From assembly GCA_030607875.1 (NCBI GenBank), contig JAUWJD010000016.1, positions 1 through 64,000 of the forward strand: a stretch of DNA of 64,000 nucleotides, read 5' to 3'. Below are positions 34,582 to 43,288 of the stretch, in pieces (position 1 is the stretch's first letter; each line of letters begins with the position of its first letter). The notes beneath the pieces were generated by a model. That model saw nothing but the letters and a program-made list of their open reading frames with translations. It was not told the origin of the DNA and did no database searches. Position numbers and translations under genes: made by a program. The stretch comes from Chloroflexota bacterium (lineage in GTDB: Bacteria; Chloroflexota; Anaerolineae; UBA2200).

Positions 34582-35472
34582 ATGGATGAGGAAACGGGGA
34601 AGGGAACGGGCTCTCAGGGAGCAGAGTGGGATCGGATGCGGTGGTTTCTCGAAGCGGTTGCCCTGGTGGCAGGTATGGCCGCTGTGGTTTCCAATATTCC
34701 CCCTGGTGCTTCCTGGCAGGCTCAGGGATGTCTCGTCTTTGGCGCAGCCCTTCTGTTTCTCGGAATAATGACTTCCATCATGGAGGCGATTCTCCATTTC
34801 AATCAGCGCCGCAAGCCGGGGACGGAATCCCTGCCCAGATTTGAGGGCGTGTACATCTCGGATCAGCCTGGCCTTCCTCCCCAAGACCTGCTGGGCATGG
34901 AGTTCGAGTATGCGCGCATCACTGCCAGCGAAGCGATGAACGATCGCCATACAGTGGTCAACTTTTACCTGCTGTTGACTGGGGTCGTGGTATCGGCGGT
35001 CGCAGCGTTACTCAGCGCCGAGAGGCCCCCTGGACCTGGGGCGGATGCTTTGCCTTATGTTGGCATGGCGCTCTTGTGGGCGTTGTGCATCGTCGGTTGG
35101 CTTTATCTGCTGCAGATCATTCGCCTGCGCCAGGCGTGGCGAGGCAGCGCCGCAACAATGAATCAGATCAAGGCGTTCTACTTCGCTAACGTGGCTCGGT
35201 TCACATCCAGAGAGTTCAAGAAAGCTTTCTGCTGGCAGATGGAGACGCTGCCGCCAGCGGCAAAACTGTGGACCATCCACTTTTTCTCTGCTGCGTTGAT
35301 CGCTTTGCTAAACAGCCTGGTCTACGTTGGCGGGGGACTGCTTCATACGGTTGGGCTGCAGGTGTCGTCAGAAGCGTGGCCTTGGCTGGTACCATCTTTA
35401 GCATTCCTGGGGCTGGTGCTCTTTGTCTTCAGTCTGCACATGTACGTGCGTTTTCTCAGGCAAGAGGCCTGA
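34582..35472 (+). CDS. Six-helix membrane protein of unknown function
   Basis: Not recognised. Hydrophobic segments lie at about residues 21-41, 48-70, 124-145, 155-178, 229-253 and 264-290. Between helices 2 and 3 is a cytoplasmic stretch with EFEYARITASEAMNDRHT, and between 4 and 5 a basic stretch with MNQIKAFYFANVARFTSREF. The layout (helix pair, coupling helix ASEAMNDRH, helix pair, linker, helix pair) recalls small bacterial membrane proteins of the SLATT-like class, but the similarity is too vague to name. It lies 54 bp after the gamma subunit gene and 13 bp before a Nudix gene. Confidence 0.7.
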   Translation: MDEETGKGTGSQGAEWDRMRWFLEAVALVAGMAAVVSNIPPGASWQAQGCLVFGAALLFLGIMTSIMEAILHFNQRRKPGTESLPRFEGVYISDQPGLPPQDLLGMEFEYARITASEAMNDRHTVVNFYLLLTGVVVSAVAALLSAERPPGPGADALPYVGMALLWALCIVGWLYLLQIIRLRQAWRGSAATMNQIKAFYFANVARFTSREFKKAFCWQMETLPPAAKLWTIHFFSAALIALLNSLVYVGGGLLHTVGLQVSSEAWPWLVPSLAFLGLVLFVFSLHMYVRFLRQEA

Positions 35473-35485
35473 TACGGGGGCAGCC

Positions 35486-36067
35486 ATGCGGGTTAGAGTA
35501 ATGGAACGGCATCGCGAGTACGATGGCTTCTTCAAGTTGGACAGGGTCGTGCTGCGCTATCAGAGGTTCAACCGGCGCATGAGCGAACCGGTCACGAGGA
35601 TTGGCTTTGAGCGCGGCGATTCGGTGGCGGTGCTGTTGTACAGTCGAGAGCGCGACTCGGTCATACTGGTCGAGCAGTTCCGCTATCCGGCCTACGTGCG
35701 GGATGAGCGCGATGGGCGGCTTTTGGAAGTGGTCGCCGGCATCATCGACCGGGATCGCACGCCGGAGGTCGTAGCCCGCAGCGAGTTGGTGGAGGAAGCA
35801 GGCTACTGCGTGGAGGATCTTGAACACGTGGCCACCTTCTACCCTAGCGCGGGGGCGTGCACAGAGCGCATCTTTCTCTATCTGGGCTATGTGTCTTCTG
35901 CCGCGCGGGTAGGTCCGGGTGGTGGAAAAGCGGATGAGGGCGAGGACATCCGTGTGCATGAAATGCCGCTGAGCAAGGCGCTGCGCCTGGTGCGCCAGGG
36001 GAGGATTCGCGACGCGAAGACGATTATCGCCTTGCAGCACCTGGCTTTGCGCCTAAAGGAGCAGTAG
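35486..36067 (+). CDS. Nudix hydrolase (nucleotide-sugar type)
   Basis: Cytoplasmic Nudix pyrophosphatase, closest in pattern to ADP-ribose/GDP-mannose hydrolases: RGDSVAVLLYSRERDSVILV and VEQFRYPAYVR before the box. The box reads G-IIDRD-R, seven residues, S-E-L-V-E-E-A-G-Y: the metal-binding Glu residues are kept, but Arg-15 of the motif is Ser and Glu-7 is Arg, as in some NudK/TrgB-like proteins. Start ATG 35486 (MRVRVMERH) after the membrane gene's stop is preferred to an overlapping start at 35423. The CCA-adding enzyme gene begins 2 bp after the stop. Confidence 0.83.
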   Translation: MRVRVMERHREYDGFFKLDRVVLRYQRFNRRMSEPVTRIGFERGDSVAVLLYSRERDSVILVEQFRYPAYVRDERDGRLLEVVAGIIDRDRTPEVVARSELVEEAGYCVEDLEHVATFYPSAGACTERIFLYLGYVSSAARVGPGGGKADEGEDIRVHEMPLSKALRLVRQGRIRDAKTIIALQHLALRLKEQ

Positions 36068-36069
36068 AG

Positions 36070-37527
36070 TTGGGCCTGATGTCCTATGCACAGGATGAAC
36101 TGCTGAAACGCATCATCCGCTTCCTGACTCAGGCAGTGGCGTCGTGTTACATCAGTGGTGGCTATGTGCGCGATTTGGTGCTGGGCCGGCAGGCCAAGGA
36201 CATTGACTTTGTTGTTCCTGCGGGGGCCATACCGCTGGCGCGTCGCCTGGCCGACGACACTGGTGGCGCCTTTTACGCTCTGGACGAGGAAACCGATGCT
36301 GCTCGTATTGTGTACCCCTCGCCCTCTCGCTGGGTCGTTGACTTGGCAGCGATGCGCGGGCCGGACATCCTTGCTGATCTGAGGGCACGCGACTTTACGG
36401 TCAATGCCATGGCGGTGGACATCCGCGACTGCTTCGAGCCCGAGCCAACGATCATCGATCCGTGCGCTGGGCAGAGCGACCTGGCGGCCGGCATCCTGCG
36501 GGCGACGAGCGAGCAGGCCTTTCGGCAGGATGCTGTGCGTTTGCTGCGTGCCGTGCGATTTGTTGCCACACTGAACCTGCGCATCGAACCCCGAACCGAG
36601 TCGTGGCTGCGGCGCGATGCGGACTTGATCACTCGGCCCTCAGCAGAGCGGAAAAGGCAAGAGCTGGCTCTGATCGTAGCGGCCCAGGGCGCTGCCGATC
36701 ATTTGCGGCGCATGGACGAACTGGGTCTGCTGCAGCACGTCCTGCCCAAGCTGGCGAAGTTGAAGGGCGTTACGCAATCAGCTCCGCACATCCACGATGT
36801 GTTCGAACACACTCTGGTCACCATCGCGCAAGCAGAGCGGCTGGGAGCATTCCCAGATGCCCAACTGGGCCAGGACGAAGAAGAGTTCTTGAGTCCCTTC
36901 TCTGCCGAGCTGGGCGAGCATTTCGGCCAGATAGTCAGTGAGGGGCGCACTCGCGCCACGCTGCTCAAGTTCGCGGCCATGCTGCACGATGTGGGCAAAC
37001 CGAGCACGCGCACCATCGAGCCTGACGGGCGGATACTCGCTTCTGGACATGATTCTGCTGGCTCAGGAATAGCAGAAGCGGTGTTGCGCCGGCTGCGCTT
37101 CTCGGCCAGAGAAATCCGCCTGGTGGGTACTATCGTGAAGCACCACATGCGTCCGGGTCGGCTGTTGAAGTCGGGCCCGGTGACCCGCAGGGTCATCTAT
37201 CGCTTCTTTCGCGATACCGGCGATGCAGGGATCGACGTGCTGATTCTGGCCCTGGCGGATCAACTGGCTACGCGGGGCGAAACGCTGGAGAGAGACCACT
37301 GGCGGGACTATCTGGGGTTGGCCCAGTTGATGCTGGAGAGCTACTACCGCAAGCCACAGGAGGTAGTGGATCCACCGAGACTGGTCACCGGCCAGGACGT
37401 CATGTCAGAGCTGGGCCTGGCACCCGGACCACGCGTGGGAGAGCTTCTGGAGACAGTGCGCGAGGCGCAGGTCGAGGGCCAGTTGCAGACGAGGGAAGAG
37501 GCACTGGAGTTCTTGCGGCGGCTTTGA
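36070..37527 (+). CDS. cca: CCA tRNA nucleotidyltransferase / poly(A) polymerase family with HD domain
   Basis: Adds or repairs the 3' CCA of tRNAs, which fits the tRNA-His here lacking an encoded CCA. The nucleotidyltransferase head has SGGYVRDLVLGRQAKDIDFV with the catalytic Asp pair, then RARDFTVNAMAVDI and the neck FRQDAVRLLRAVRFVATLNL. The C-terminal half has an HD phosphohydrolase domain (LLKFAAMLHDVGKPSTRT). Length 485 aa. The TTG start at 36070 has AAGGAG at proper distance; ATG 36079 is the alternative. It is probably co-transcribed with the Nudix gene. By sequence alone, a poly(A) polymerase cannot be excluded. Confidence 0.87.
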   Translation: MGLMSYAQDELLKRIIRFLTQAVASCYISGGYVRDLVLGRQAKDIDFVVPAGAIPLARRLADDTGGAFYALDEETDAARIVYPSPSRWVVDLAAMRGPDILADLRARDFTVNAMAVDIRDCFEPEPTIIDPCAGQSDLAAGILRATSEQAFRQDAVRLLRAVRFVATLNLRIEPRTESWLRRDADLITRPSAERKRQELALIVAAQGAADHLRRMDELGLLQHVLPKLAKLKGVTQSAPHIHDVFEHTLVTIAQAERLGAFPDAQLGQDEEEFLSPFSAELGEHFGQIVSEGRTRATLLKFAAMLHDVGKPSTRTIEPDGRILASGHDSAGSGIAEAVLRRLRFSAREIRLVGTIVKHHMRPGRLLKSGPVTRRVIYRFFRDTGDAGIDVLILALADQLATRGETLERDHWRDYLGLAQLMLESYYRKPQEVVDPPRLVTGQDVMSELGLAPGPRVGELLETVREAQVEGQLQTREEALEFLRRL

Positions 37528-37560
37528 GAGTTGGCAGTTGGCGGTTGGCAGTTTGTTGCG
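37528..37560. repeat. GTTGGCAGTTGGCGGTTGGCAG dispersed repeat at the cca stop
   Basis: Begins directly after the TGA of cca. Related copies lie at about 4868-4900, 30440-30466 (inverted), 58128-58162 and 61915-61965. Confidence 0.7.
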
Positions 37561-37666
37561 GGCAGTGCGCAGTTCCTGTTCCTACCTGGCCGCATCATCC
37601 GCGTTGGTGTGAAACGCAGTAGACATCCCAATCACGCCTCATGTTTTGCGTTTCGCGCATCCCGTT

Positions 37667-38119
37667 CTAGGTTTCAACACCCCACAGCTTCTTCAGCCAG
37701 GCAGGGAGCCTCGTCTCGGCGATGGCGTCCCCGCGCGGGAGGTAGGGCTTGATGTCCAGGATGGGGCTGCCGTCGAGTGCGTCGATGCCGCGTATGGTCA
37801 GCACATTGGCCTCACGGGAAACGAACTCCACCACCTGCAGGCCAATAGGGTTCGGCCGGTAGGGTGTGCGTGTGGCAAATATGCCCACCAGTGGCAAGTC
37901 TTGGCGCCCTTGTGGATGGGTTTTCGGTTTGATTCCTTCACGGGGGATGCGGTGCAGCCAGAAGAGAATAATCAGGTGTGAAAACCCCTCTACGCCCTCT
38001 AGAGCAGGCAGCCATTTCTCGTTGATGATAATCTGAGCCTCTTTGGTCTCCCATCCTTTGGATATGCGGTCCCCACACTCATTTCTCAATATGCCTATGG
38101 GCTCTAAGCGGATGGTCAT
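37667..38119 (-). CDS. trmO: tRNA (N6-threonylcarbamoyladenosine(37)-N6)-methyltransferase TrmO
   Basis: TsaA/YaeB/TrmO family, using SAM to methylate t6A37 in certain tRNAs. Marks: PIGILRNECGDRISKGWETK at the start, LPALEGVEGFSHLIILFWLH, and the signature LPLVGIFATRTPYRPNPIGL, then VLTIRGIDALDGSPILDIKPY. Length 150 aa is normal for the single-domain form. The ATG at 38119 overlaps the stop of the upstream phosphodiesterase gene by 4 bp (ATGA), so translation is likely coupled. Confidence 0.93.
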   Translation of the reverse strand: MTIRLEPIGILRNECGDRISKGWETKEAQIIINEKWLPALEGVEGFSHLIILFWLHRIPREGIKPKTHPQGRQDLPLVGIFATRTPYRPNPIGLQVVEFVSREANVLTIRGIDALDGSPILDIKPYLPRGDAIAETRLPAWLKKLWGVET

Positions 38120-39900
38120 GTCAGTTCTCCCACTCGTTTCTTCTTTTCTGGGACCAACGCGCGCTGTCGGGCGAAGAATGGATACAAGTCGCGCGAATTG
38201 CGCACGTGTGACAGGTCCCAATCCAATCGCTGCGGATAGATGATGAAGGGATAGTCCTGCGAACCTCCCAGACCACCGTGCGAGGCCCACTGCCTTTCGA
38301 AACACACCACCTGGTCCTTGTCTAGGTCATATGCGCCCAAGAGGATCAGGTCGCCGCTTTGGGGGAAGCTGGCGATGCGGCGTATTTGCCCAGCAGCGTG
38401 CCAGGGATCGGGCAGCCCAAGCAGCGGGTGCTTTCCTTCCGTGTAGGCCTGACCCTCAGCATCGAGCGTCAAAATGCCCTCCTGGGCCATGATCAACGTT
38501 TGTTTCTCCTCACGGGCGATGACCAGCCAGATGCCTTCGTGCGCCAACAGCTTGACCACCAGCCCAGGATACGCGGCCGAGATCTCGCTCAGATCCATGC
38601 GCTGATTGCTGATGTTGAAGTAGACGTGCGCCAGTGAACCGGAGCTTCTGACCACCACGTCCTGTTGCCGCTCCATGTCCCATTCTGGTAGTTCACGGCT
38701 AAGCCTCAGTCGCCGCTGAACCAGAAGGCGGATGCGGCGAGCTACCTTGGTGGCTGTGGGGCCCAGATTCTGCTCGACGGCCTTTAATTCGTCAAGCAAG
38801 AAGCGTGTCTGGAACATGTGATCGTACTCACCACCTGCGTGCTCGACGAGGAACACGCCGCTGCCAAGCTTCTCAGAAAGGTACTGGCCCAGGGGCGGCC
38901 CGTAGCGTGCGACAAAGGGCTGTGAGGGCGGGAGGCCATGGTCACTGAGGACGCAGAGGGTGTAGGAGCGGCTGAGCTTTGCGCGCAGCAGCCGGTCAAT
39001 CTGTCCGATGCGCTGGTCAATGTCGTGCAGAGACTGGAGTGCTGCCCTGCTCCCCACGCCAAAGTGATGGGCGATTTCGTCATAGCCGTAGTAGGTAGCA
39101 TAGATGGCCGGCACATCGCGATAGACGTCTACCAGCACGGCAAAGGTCTCGATTTCTCTGAGGATGACGTTGCTGACAATGCGCACGAAGGGGAAAGTGC
39201 TCAGCACGGGGAGGTACGACTGCCCTTTGATTCGTGCGGACAGCCTCTGCAAGCTGTCGGTGGCATACTCTTTCAATACGAGGTACAATACTCTAAATGT
39301 GCGGAGCGGGTTGAGCAGGAAGAGGGCGAGGAGGCCAGCGCCGCGCACACCTTCAAAGAAACTCTGTGTGCGAAGAGCGCTGACGGTGAAGAGCGAACGG
39401 GCAGCCCCGCCATCGAGCATGTTCACATAACTGGAACCGCCACTGAGGATCCCTGGGTTGCTGCGGGATGCGTGGCTTTGCAGTTGGTTGGCGATTTCGG
39501 GCGATTTGCAGACTACGGACCTGCGCAATGGCTTGTCATACCAGCGGAAGGCGGGGATGTCGTCGTTGTCACCGAACATGATGCCAGCCTGAGCGGCCGG
39601 GGTGCTGCTGGGGAGACCGCAGCGCCAGCGCGACAAGGTGAATTCATCCCTGTCGAGCATCCGCCGAATGTTCGGCAAACGCCGCCTGCGCATCGCCTGC
39701 AACAAGTGTTCGTGTGCCAGACCGTCGATCTGAATGATGATCAGGCCTGGATCATCGGCATCCTCGGCAATCTGCTGACGAAGCCCCAGACGTTTGACAA
39801 TTGCGGCATACTTTTTGGAATAGTAGAGGCCGGTGATGGCGGCAAATGTGTCGAGCAAGGAGGCGGCGAGACGCGCCAGCCAGTAGCGTATGGTGTTCAT
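38116..39900 (-). CDS. Alkaline phosphatase superfamily / type I phosphodiesterase-like protein
   Basis: Probable metal-dependent phosphodiesterase or phosphatase (594 aa), substrate unknown. Superfamily marks: LIIIQIDGLAHEHLLQAM (metal Asp), CGLPSSTPAAQAGIMFGDN (nucleophile Thr/Ser region), YATYYGYDEIAHHFGVGS (metal Asp and His), VLSDHGLPPSQP (Asp-His) and, near the C-terminus, ASHGGLGGSQDYPFIIYP (His). A hydrophobic segment around residues 185-210 (GLLALFLLNPLRTFRVLYLV) may bring it to the membrane. It shares an ATGA overlap with trmO. Confidence 0.85.
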   Translation of the reverse strand: MNTIRYWLARLAASLLDTFAAITGLYYSKKYAAIVKRLGLRQQIAEDADDPGLIIIQIDGLAHEHLLQAMRRRRLPNIRRMLDRDEFTLSRWRCGLPSSTPAAQAGIMFGDNDDIPAFRWYDKPLRRSVVCKSPEIANQLQSHASRSNPGILSGGSSYVNMLDGGAARSLFTVSALRTQSFFEGVRGAGLLALFLLNPLRTFRVLYLVLKEYATDSLQRLSARIKGQSYLPVLSTFPFVRIVSNVILREIETFAVLVDVYRDVPAIYATYYGYDEIAHHFGVGSRAALQSLHDIDQRIGQIDRLLRAKLSRSYTLCVLSDHGLPPSQPFVARYGPPLGQYLSEKLGSGVFLVEHAGGEYDHMFQTRFLLDELKAVEQNLGPTATKVARRIRLLVQRRLRLSRELPEWDMERQQDVVVRSSGSLAHVYFNISNQRMDLSEISAAYPGLVVKLLAHEGIWLVIAREEKQTLIMAQEGILTLDAEGQAYTEGKHPLLGLPDPWHAAGQIRRIASFPQSGDLILLGAYDLDKDQVVCFERQWASHGGLGGSQDYPFIIYPQRLDWDLSHVRNSRDLYPFFARQRALVPEKKKRVGELT

Positions 39901-40104
39901 GGTGTGTGTCTATCTAGGCTTGCAGACTCTTGGATCACGCCGCGGATTATACCGGCTGGTTGTGCGGTTTCAAAGTCGGTTAGATTGGCAGCGACGGATT
40001 TGGTTTCTGCAGAGCCAGAGTGTGGAATAGGCGACAACGCAGGCCTGTTCAGGTACTTCGTCGGGCTTCTGGGCATCTGAAATGGCGGGAGGCGCTGTGC
40101 TTGC

Positions 40105-40455
40105 TCAAGGAGGGCTACCGCGCCTAGCCCGCTTCTGATGCTTGTCAGATGCTAGCTCAGCGGATACGACCGAGTTTGTGCCTCCGTACGGGTTGGGCAC
40201 GTATTCGTCCGCTTTCCAGTCGTTGTGCCATTCACGTCCGTTCACCAGGTAGCGGAACTCGTACTCTCTACCGCGATCGAGTTCTAGTGTGAGGTACCAT
40301 GTACCGTCATCACGATCCGCTATCATCGGATGGGAAGTTTCGTTCCAGTCGTTAAAGTCTCCCACCAGAAAAACGCGATCGGCCCATATCGCTGGTGGCA
40401 GTTCGAATCTGACGATAATCTTATTGGGATCCCGGGAGGGCATTTTGGTGATCAT
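40105..40455 (-). CDS. CBM48-type glycogen-binding (isoamylase N-terminal) domain protein
   Basis: Single-domain protein (116 aa) of the isoamylase-N/AMPK-beta-like class: VRFELPPAIWADRVFLVGDF, NDWNETSHPM, YLTLELDRGREYEFRYLVNG and EWHNDWKADEYVPNPYGG. Such free domains bind alpha-glucans or tether partner enzymes; no amylolytic enzyme lies next to it. The basic C-terminal tail (KHQKRARRGS) is unusual. It lies 47 bp downstream of the site-2 protease gene on the same strand, so the two may share a transcript. Confidence 0.88.
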   Translation of the reverse strand: MITKMPSRDPNKIIVRFELPPAIWADRVFLVGDFNDWNETSHPMIADRDDGTWYLTLELDRGREYEFRYLVNGREWHNDWKADEYVPNPYGGTNSVVSAELASDKHQKRARRGSPP

Positions 40456-40502
40456 GCCAATGCTCCTGTTGACCGTAAACGGCCAGTGGCAGGCGGATGC
40501 AG

Positions 40503-41657
40503 TTAGAGTAAGATCATGGGTATCGGCGTGAACAACAAGACGAATAGGATCAACATGCAGATGGCGAATGCCTTCTGTCTCGCTGTCAACGGAGTGACGT
40601 CATCCAAGGGTTCAGCATTGCGCTGACCGAGCAAGAGAAGCATCACTGTCCAGAAAAACCATCCGGACCAGATGAGACCCAGAGCGGCAGTGGCAACAAC
40701 GGCCAGGCGATTCAACCGCCGGGTCTGCTTTCCAAGGAGGGCATAGGCGATGTGCCCTCCATCTAGTTGTCCAGCAGGGATGAGATTCAGCGCTGTGAGC
40801 AGCAAGCCTGCCCAGGCTGCGAATGCTATGGGATGCAGGAAAACGTCGTACCCGTTGCGTGGCAGGAACTGACCAAACACCAGGAACTTGAGTGCCGCAT
40901 AAAGCAGGGAGTTGCCCTCCACAAGGATGCCTTCCTGCATGGGGATTGGCTGGACTGTCGAGAGCAACAGCCCAATGATCAGTGTAGGGAGGGCGACGAC
41001 CAGGCCAGCGATAGGCCCGGCGGCACCGATGGCCAGGACTTGGTGCCGGTCACGCATTGGGCTTCTGGTGCGAATAACAGCACCCATCGTGCCAAAGAGA
41101 TTGAACGGCATAGGGATGAAGTAGGGCAGGCTGGCAGCCACGCCCAGCCGTCGTGCCATCACATAGTGCCCCAGTTCGTGTGCGACCAGGATGCCCAGGA
41201 GCGTGCCAGCGAATGGCAAGCCCGACAAGGGATGTCTGAGGATCCAAGCCAGGTCAGGGGCCTGCGCTGTGGCGCTGGCAAAAAGCATCGAAAGCACGGT
41301 GAGCACAAAGAGCACGATGGCGGGGTAATCCCGCGTTGGCTTGTGGGTGAAGATGCCCGGCAGGGCAATGACCACAGCGCGTCCATTCTGCTGGCGCAGC
41401 ACGGCTGTGTAGCCATGCCTTCTGAAGCCTGCTGCGATGTGGCTATAAGCCTGCTCCGAATCGGTGAGCAGTTGTCCTTGCAGGCGGATCGCGCGCCCGC
41501 CGCCAATGCCTGTGGTGATTTCTTCCACCGCAAACACGGGACTGATGGCCTCAGCGAGCTCTCGGGCCAGGTCTGTGGAGGTACTGGAGCTGCTTTCTCT
41601 GTCTGTCAAATGATTATCCTCGTACTTCTCCATCTGCGAACATATTGCTTCGTGCAT
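40503..41657 (-). CDS. Site-2 protease family (M50) membrane metalloprotease
   Basis: Intramembrane zinc metalloprotease. The active-site helix has LVAHELGHYVMARRLGV (HExxH), and the third zinc ligand lies in LNLIPAGQLDGGHIAYALLG. About seven hydrophobic segments are visible. An N-terminal cytoplasmic domain of ~100 residues (FAVEEITTGIGGGRAIRLQG, LPGIFTHKPTRDYP) resembles the EGY1-like S2P group. Likely clients are membrane-bound regulators, none of which is adjacent. The start is uncertain: ATG 41657 or ATG 41633, neither with a clear ribosome site. Confidence 0.9.
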   Translation of the reverse strand: MHEAICSQMEKYEDNHLTDRESSSSTSTDLARELAEAISPVFAVEEITTGIGGGRAIRLQGQLLTDSEQAYSHIAAGFRRHGYTAVLRQQNGRAVVIALPGIFTHKPTRDYPAIVLFVLTVLSMLFASATAQAPDLAWILRHPLSGLPFAGTLLGILVAHELGHYVMARRLGVAASLPYFIPMPFNLFGTMGAVIRTRSPMRDRHQVLAIGAAGPIAGLVVALPTLIIGLLLSTVQPIPMQEGILVEGNSLLYAALKFLVFGQFLPRNGYDVFLHPIAFAAWAGLLLTALNLIPAGQLDGGHIAYALLGKQTRRLNRLAVVATAALGLIWSGWFFWTVMLLLLGQRNAEPLDDVTPLTARQKAFAICMLILFVLLFTPIPMILL

Positions 41658-41688
41658 CGAAGGTAGCCAAACCTCGTTGCTCGGACAC

Positions 41689-41900
41689 TTGCACCCCGTT
41701 CGGGCCGCCTCGGCCGAAGGTGTCGGTCCCTCAGCCGAAGGTGTCGTCCCCGTTTACGCCTCTGGCGCAAAGACCAGAGGTGAGACAGGGCGAGAGAGGT
41801 GGAGCCCCTGTCCCGTCAAGCCATCGCCGCTTGCAGCAAAGACGCTACGCAAGAGCGAAACGACCTGCGCTGCGCTCCGGCGCAAGTGTAGGTATTGCCG
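41689..41900. repeat. Inverted repeat arm downstream of galU
   Basis: Contains CCCGTTCGGGCCGCC, CAGCCGAAGGTGTCG, CCCCGTTTACG, AGACCAGAGGTG, GAGACAGGGC and AAGACGCTACGCA in this order. The same strings occur in inverted order and orientation at about 43000-43215, on the other side of galU. No gene seen in the gap. Confidence 0.78.
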
Positions 41901-41972
41901 CATGAGAACGGCTGGTTAAGTTTAGCGACTGACGCAGTTACACTGTAGGAGCCTTGTTCTGCTCTGGAGCGA

Positions 41973-42902
41973 TCAGTCCCCCGGTTTCCTGTCCGCTTCT
42001 TGCGCGCAAGCTTCTTCTAAATAGCTGCGCACCTCGTCTCCGAAGTAGGGGTCCATCAGCGCGAAATCCAAAAAGGTCCGGAAGTAGCCGGCAAAGTTGC
42101 CGACGTCGTGCCGTCGCTGCTCTGGCGAGAGACGTACTGCCTGCACGCTGCCGCCCTGGCGGAGCAGGATGCGAATGGCATCGGTCAGTTGCGTTTCCCC
42201 TTCCCATCCTGGCCTGGTTCGGCGGATGGCGGAGAAGATGGACGGAGTGAAGACGTACCGGGCAGCGATGGCCCAATTGCTGGGAGCCTGGTCTGGTTCG
42301 GGTCTCTCAACGAGGTCACTGATCGGGAATACCTCGTCCTGGTCGCCCACCGATATCGCGGGTTGAACAATCCCGTAGTGACGCACCCTCCCTTCAGGAA
42401 CAGCTTCCACAGCGATTGTGGCTGCCGCACCGTTCGCCATATGTCTATCAATCATCCTGCGCAGGAGCGCCCCCATCTTGGGTTCGTGGATGATCGAATC
42501 TCCCAGGGCTACCACAAATGATTGCTCGCCGATGAAATTCTCAGCCAGGCTCAAGGCATCGGCCAAGCCCTGGGGCCCGCTCTGCCGAATGTACGTCAGA
42601 TGCAGCCCAGATTCCAGGTAGGCCAATTCTGCCAGCAGCTCGTCACGTCCAAGGTCCTGCAGGCGACGCACCAGTTCGGGGTCGTTATCAAAGTGTTCCT
42701 GGATGAGCGTCTTCTTGCGTCCGGTGACCAGGCAGATGTGTTCCAGCCGCGCAGCGCGCATCTCCTCGACAACGTATTGGATGACTGGCCGGCGTCCAAC
42801 GGGCAGCAGCTCCTTGGGCAACACCTTTGTGATAGGCAACAAGCGTGTGCCCAGGCCACCGACAGGGATTACTGCCTTGTGTACAGCCAAAGTGGTGGAC
42901 AT
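41973..42902 (-). CDS. galU: UTP-glucose-1-phosphate uridylyltransferase
   Basis: Cytoplasmic enzyme making UDP-glucose from UTP and glucose-1-phosphate, feeding the Leloir route and cell-wall glycans. N-terminus AVIPVGGLGTRLLPITKVLP and KELLPVGRRPVIQYVVEEM carry the nucleotide-binding motif; then VVALGDSIIHEPKMG, RYVFTPSIFSAIRRTRPG and GEIQLT-like GETQLTDAI. 309 aa is the usual length. ATG 42902 follows GAGGAAGG; a longer frame to 42944 is rejected. The gene sits between two inverted repeat arms. Confidence 0.93.
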   Translation of the reverse strand: MSTTLAVHKAVIPVGGLGTRLLPITKVLPKELLPVGRRPVIQYVVEEMRAARLEHICLVTGRKKTLIQEHFDNDPELVRRLQDLGRDELLAELAYLESGLHLTYIRQSGPQGLADALSLAENFIGEQSFVVALGDSIIHEPKMGALLRRMIDRHMANGAAATIAVEAVPEGRVRHYGIVQPAISVGDQDEVFPISDLVERPEPDQAPSNWAIAARYVFTPSIFSAIRRTRPGWEGETQLTDAIRILLRQGGSVQAVRLSPEQRRHDVGNFAGYFRTFLDFALMDPYFGDEVRSYLEEACAQEADRKPGD

Positions 42903-42999
42903 GTATCCTTCCTCTGTGCAGAGTAGCCCTGAGGCCCAAAACAATTGTAGTCCAAACGGGCCGCTCCCACAAATCCACTCAGATTGCTACCGGCGACTT

Positions 43000-43215
43000 G
43001 GCAGGCCATCTCGCCCCTGCGTAGCGTCTTCGCCGCAAGCAGCAAACGGCGGCGGGCTTGCCCTGTCTCACCTTTGTCTTTGCGCCACCTCTGGTCTATT
43101 CGCCAGGGGCGTAAACGGAAGGCGTCGTCTACGCCTTGCCTCAAGCCGACAAGGCGTAGAGACAAGGTAAACGGGGCCGACACCTTCGGCTGTGGCGGCC
43201 CGAACGGGGTACAGA
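43000..43215. repeat. Inverted repeat arm upstream of galU
   Basis: Inverse of 41689-41900: TGCGTAGCGTCTTCGCCGCA, GCCCTGTCTCACC, CACCTCTGGTCTAT, CGTAAACGG, CGACACCTTCGGCTG and GGCGGCCCGAACGGGG. It also contains an internal inverted repeat around ACGCCTTG...CAAGGCGT (43132-43161). Confidence 0.78.
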
Positions 43216-43288
43216 TGAGCAGAGCAGGCATGGGAGCCCGCTGTGCTGAGTCTTGCCATCACCGGTAACGAGCCATGCCTCGCTGTGG

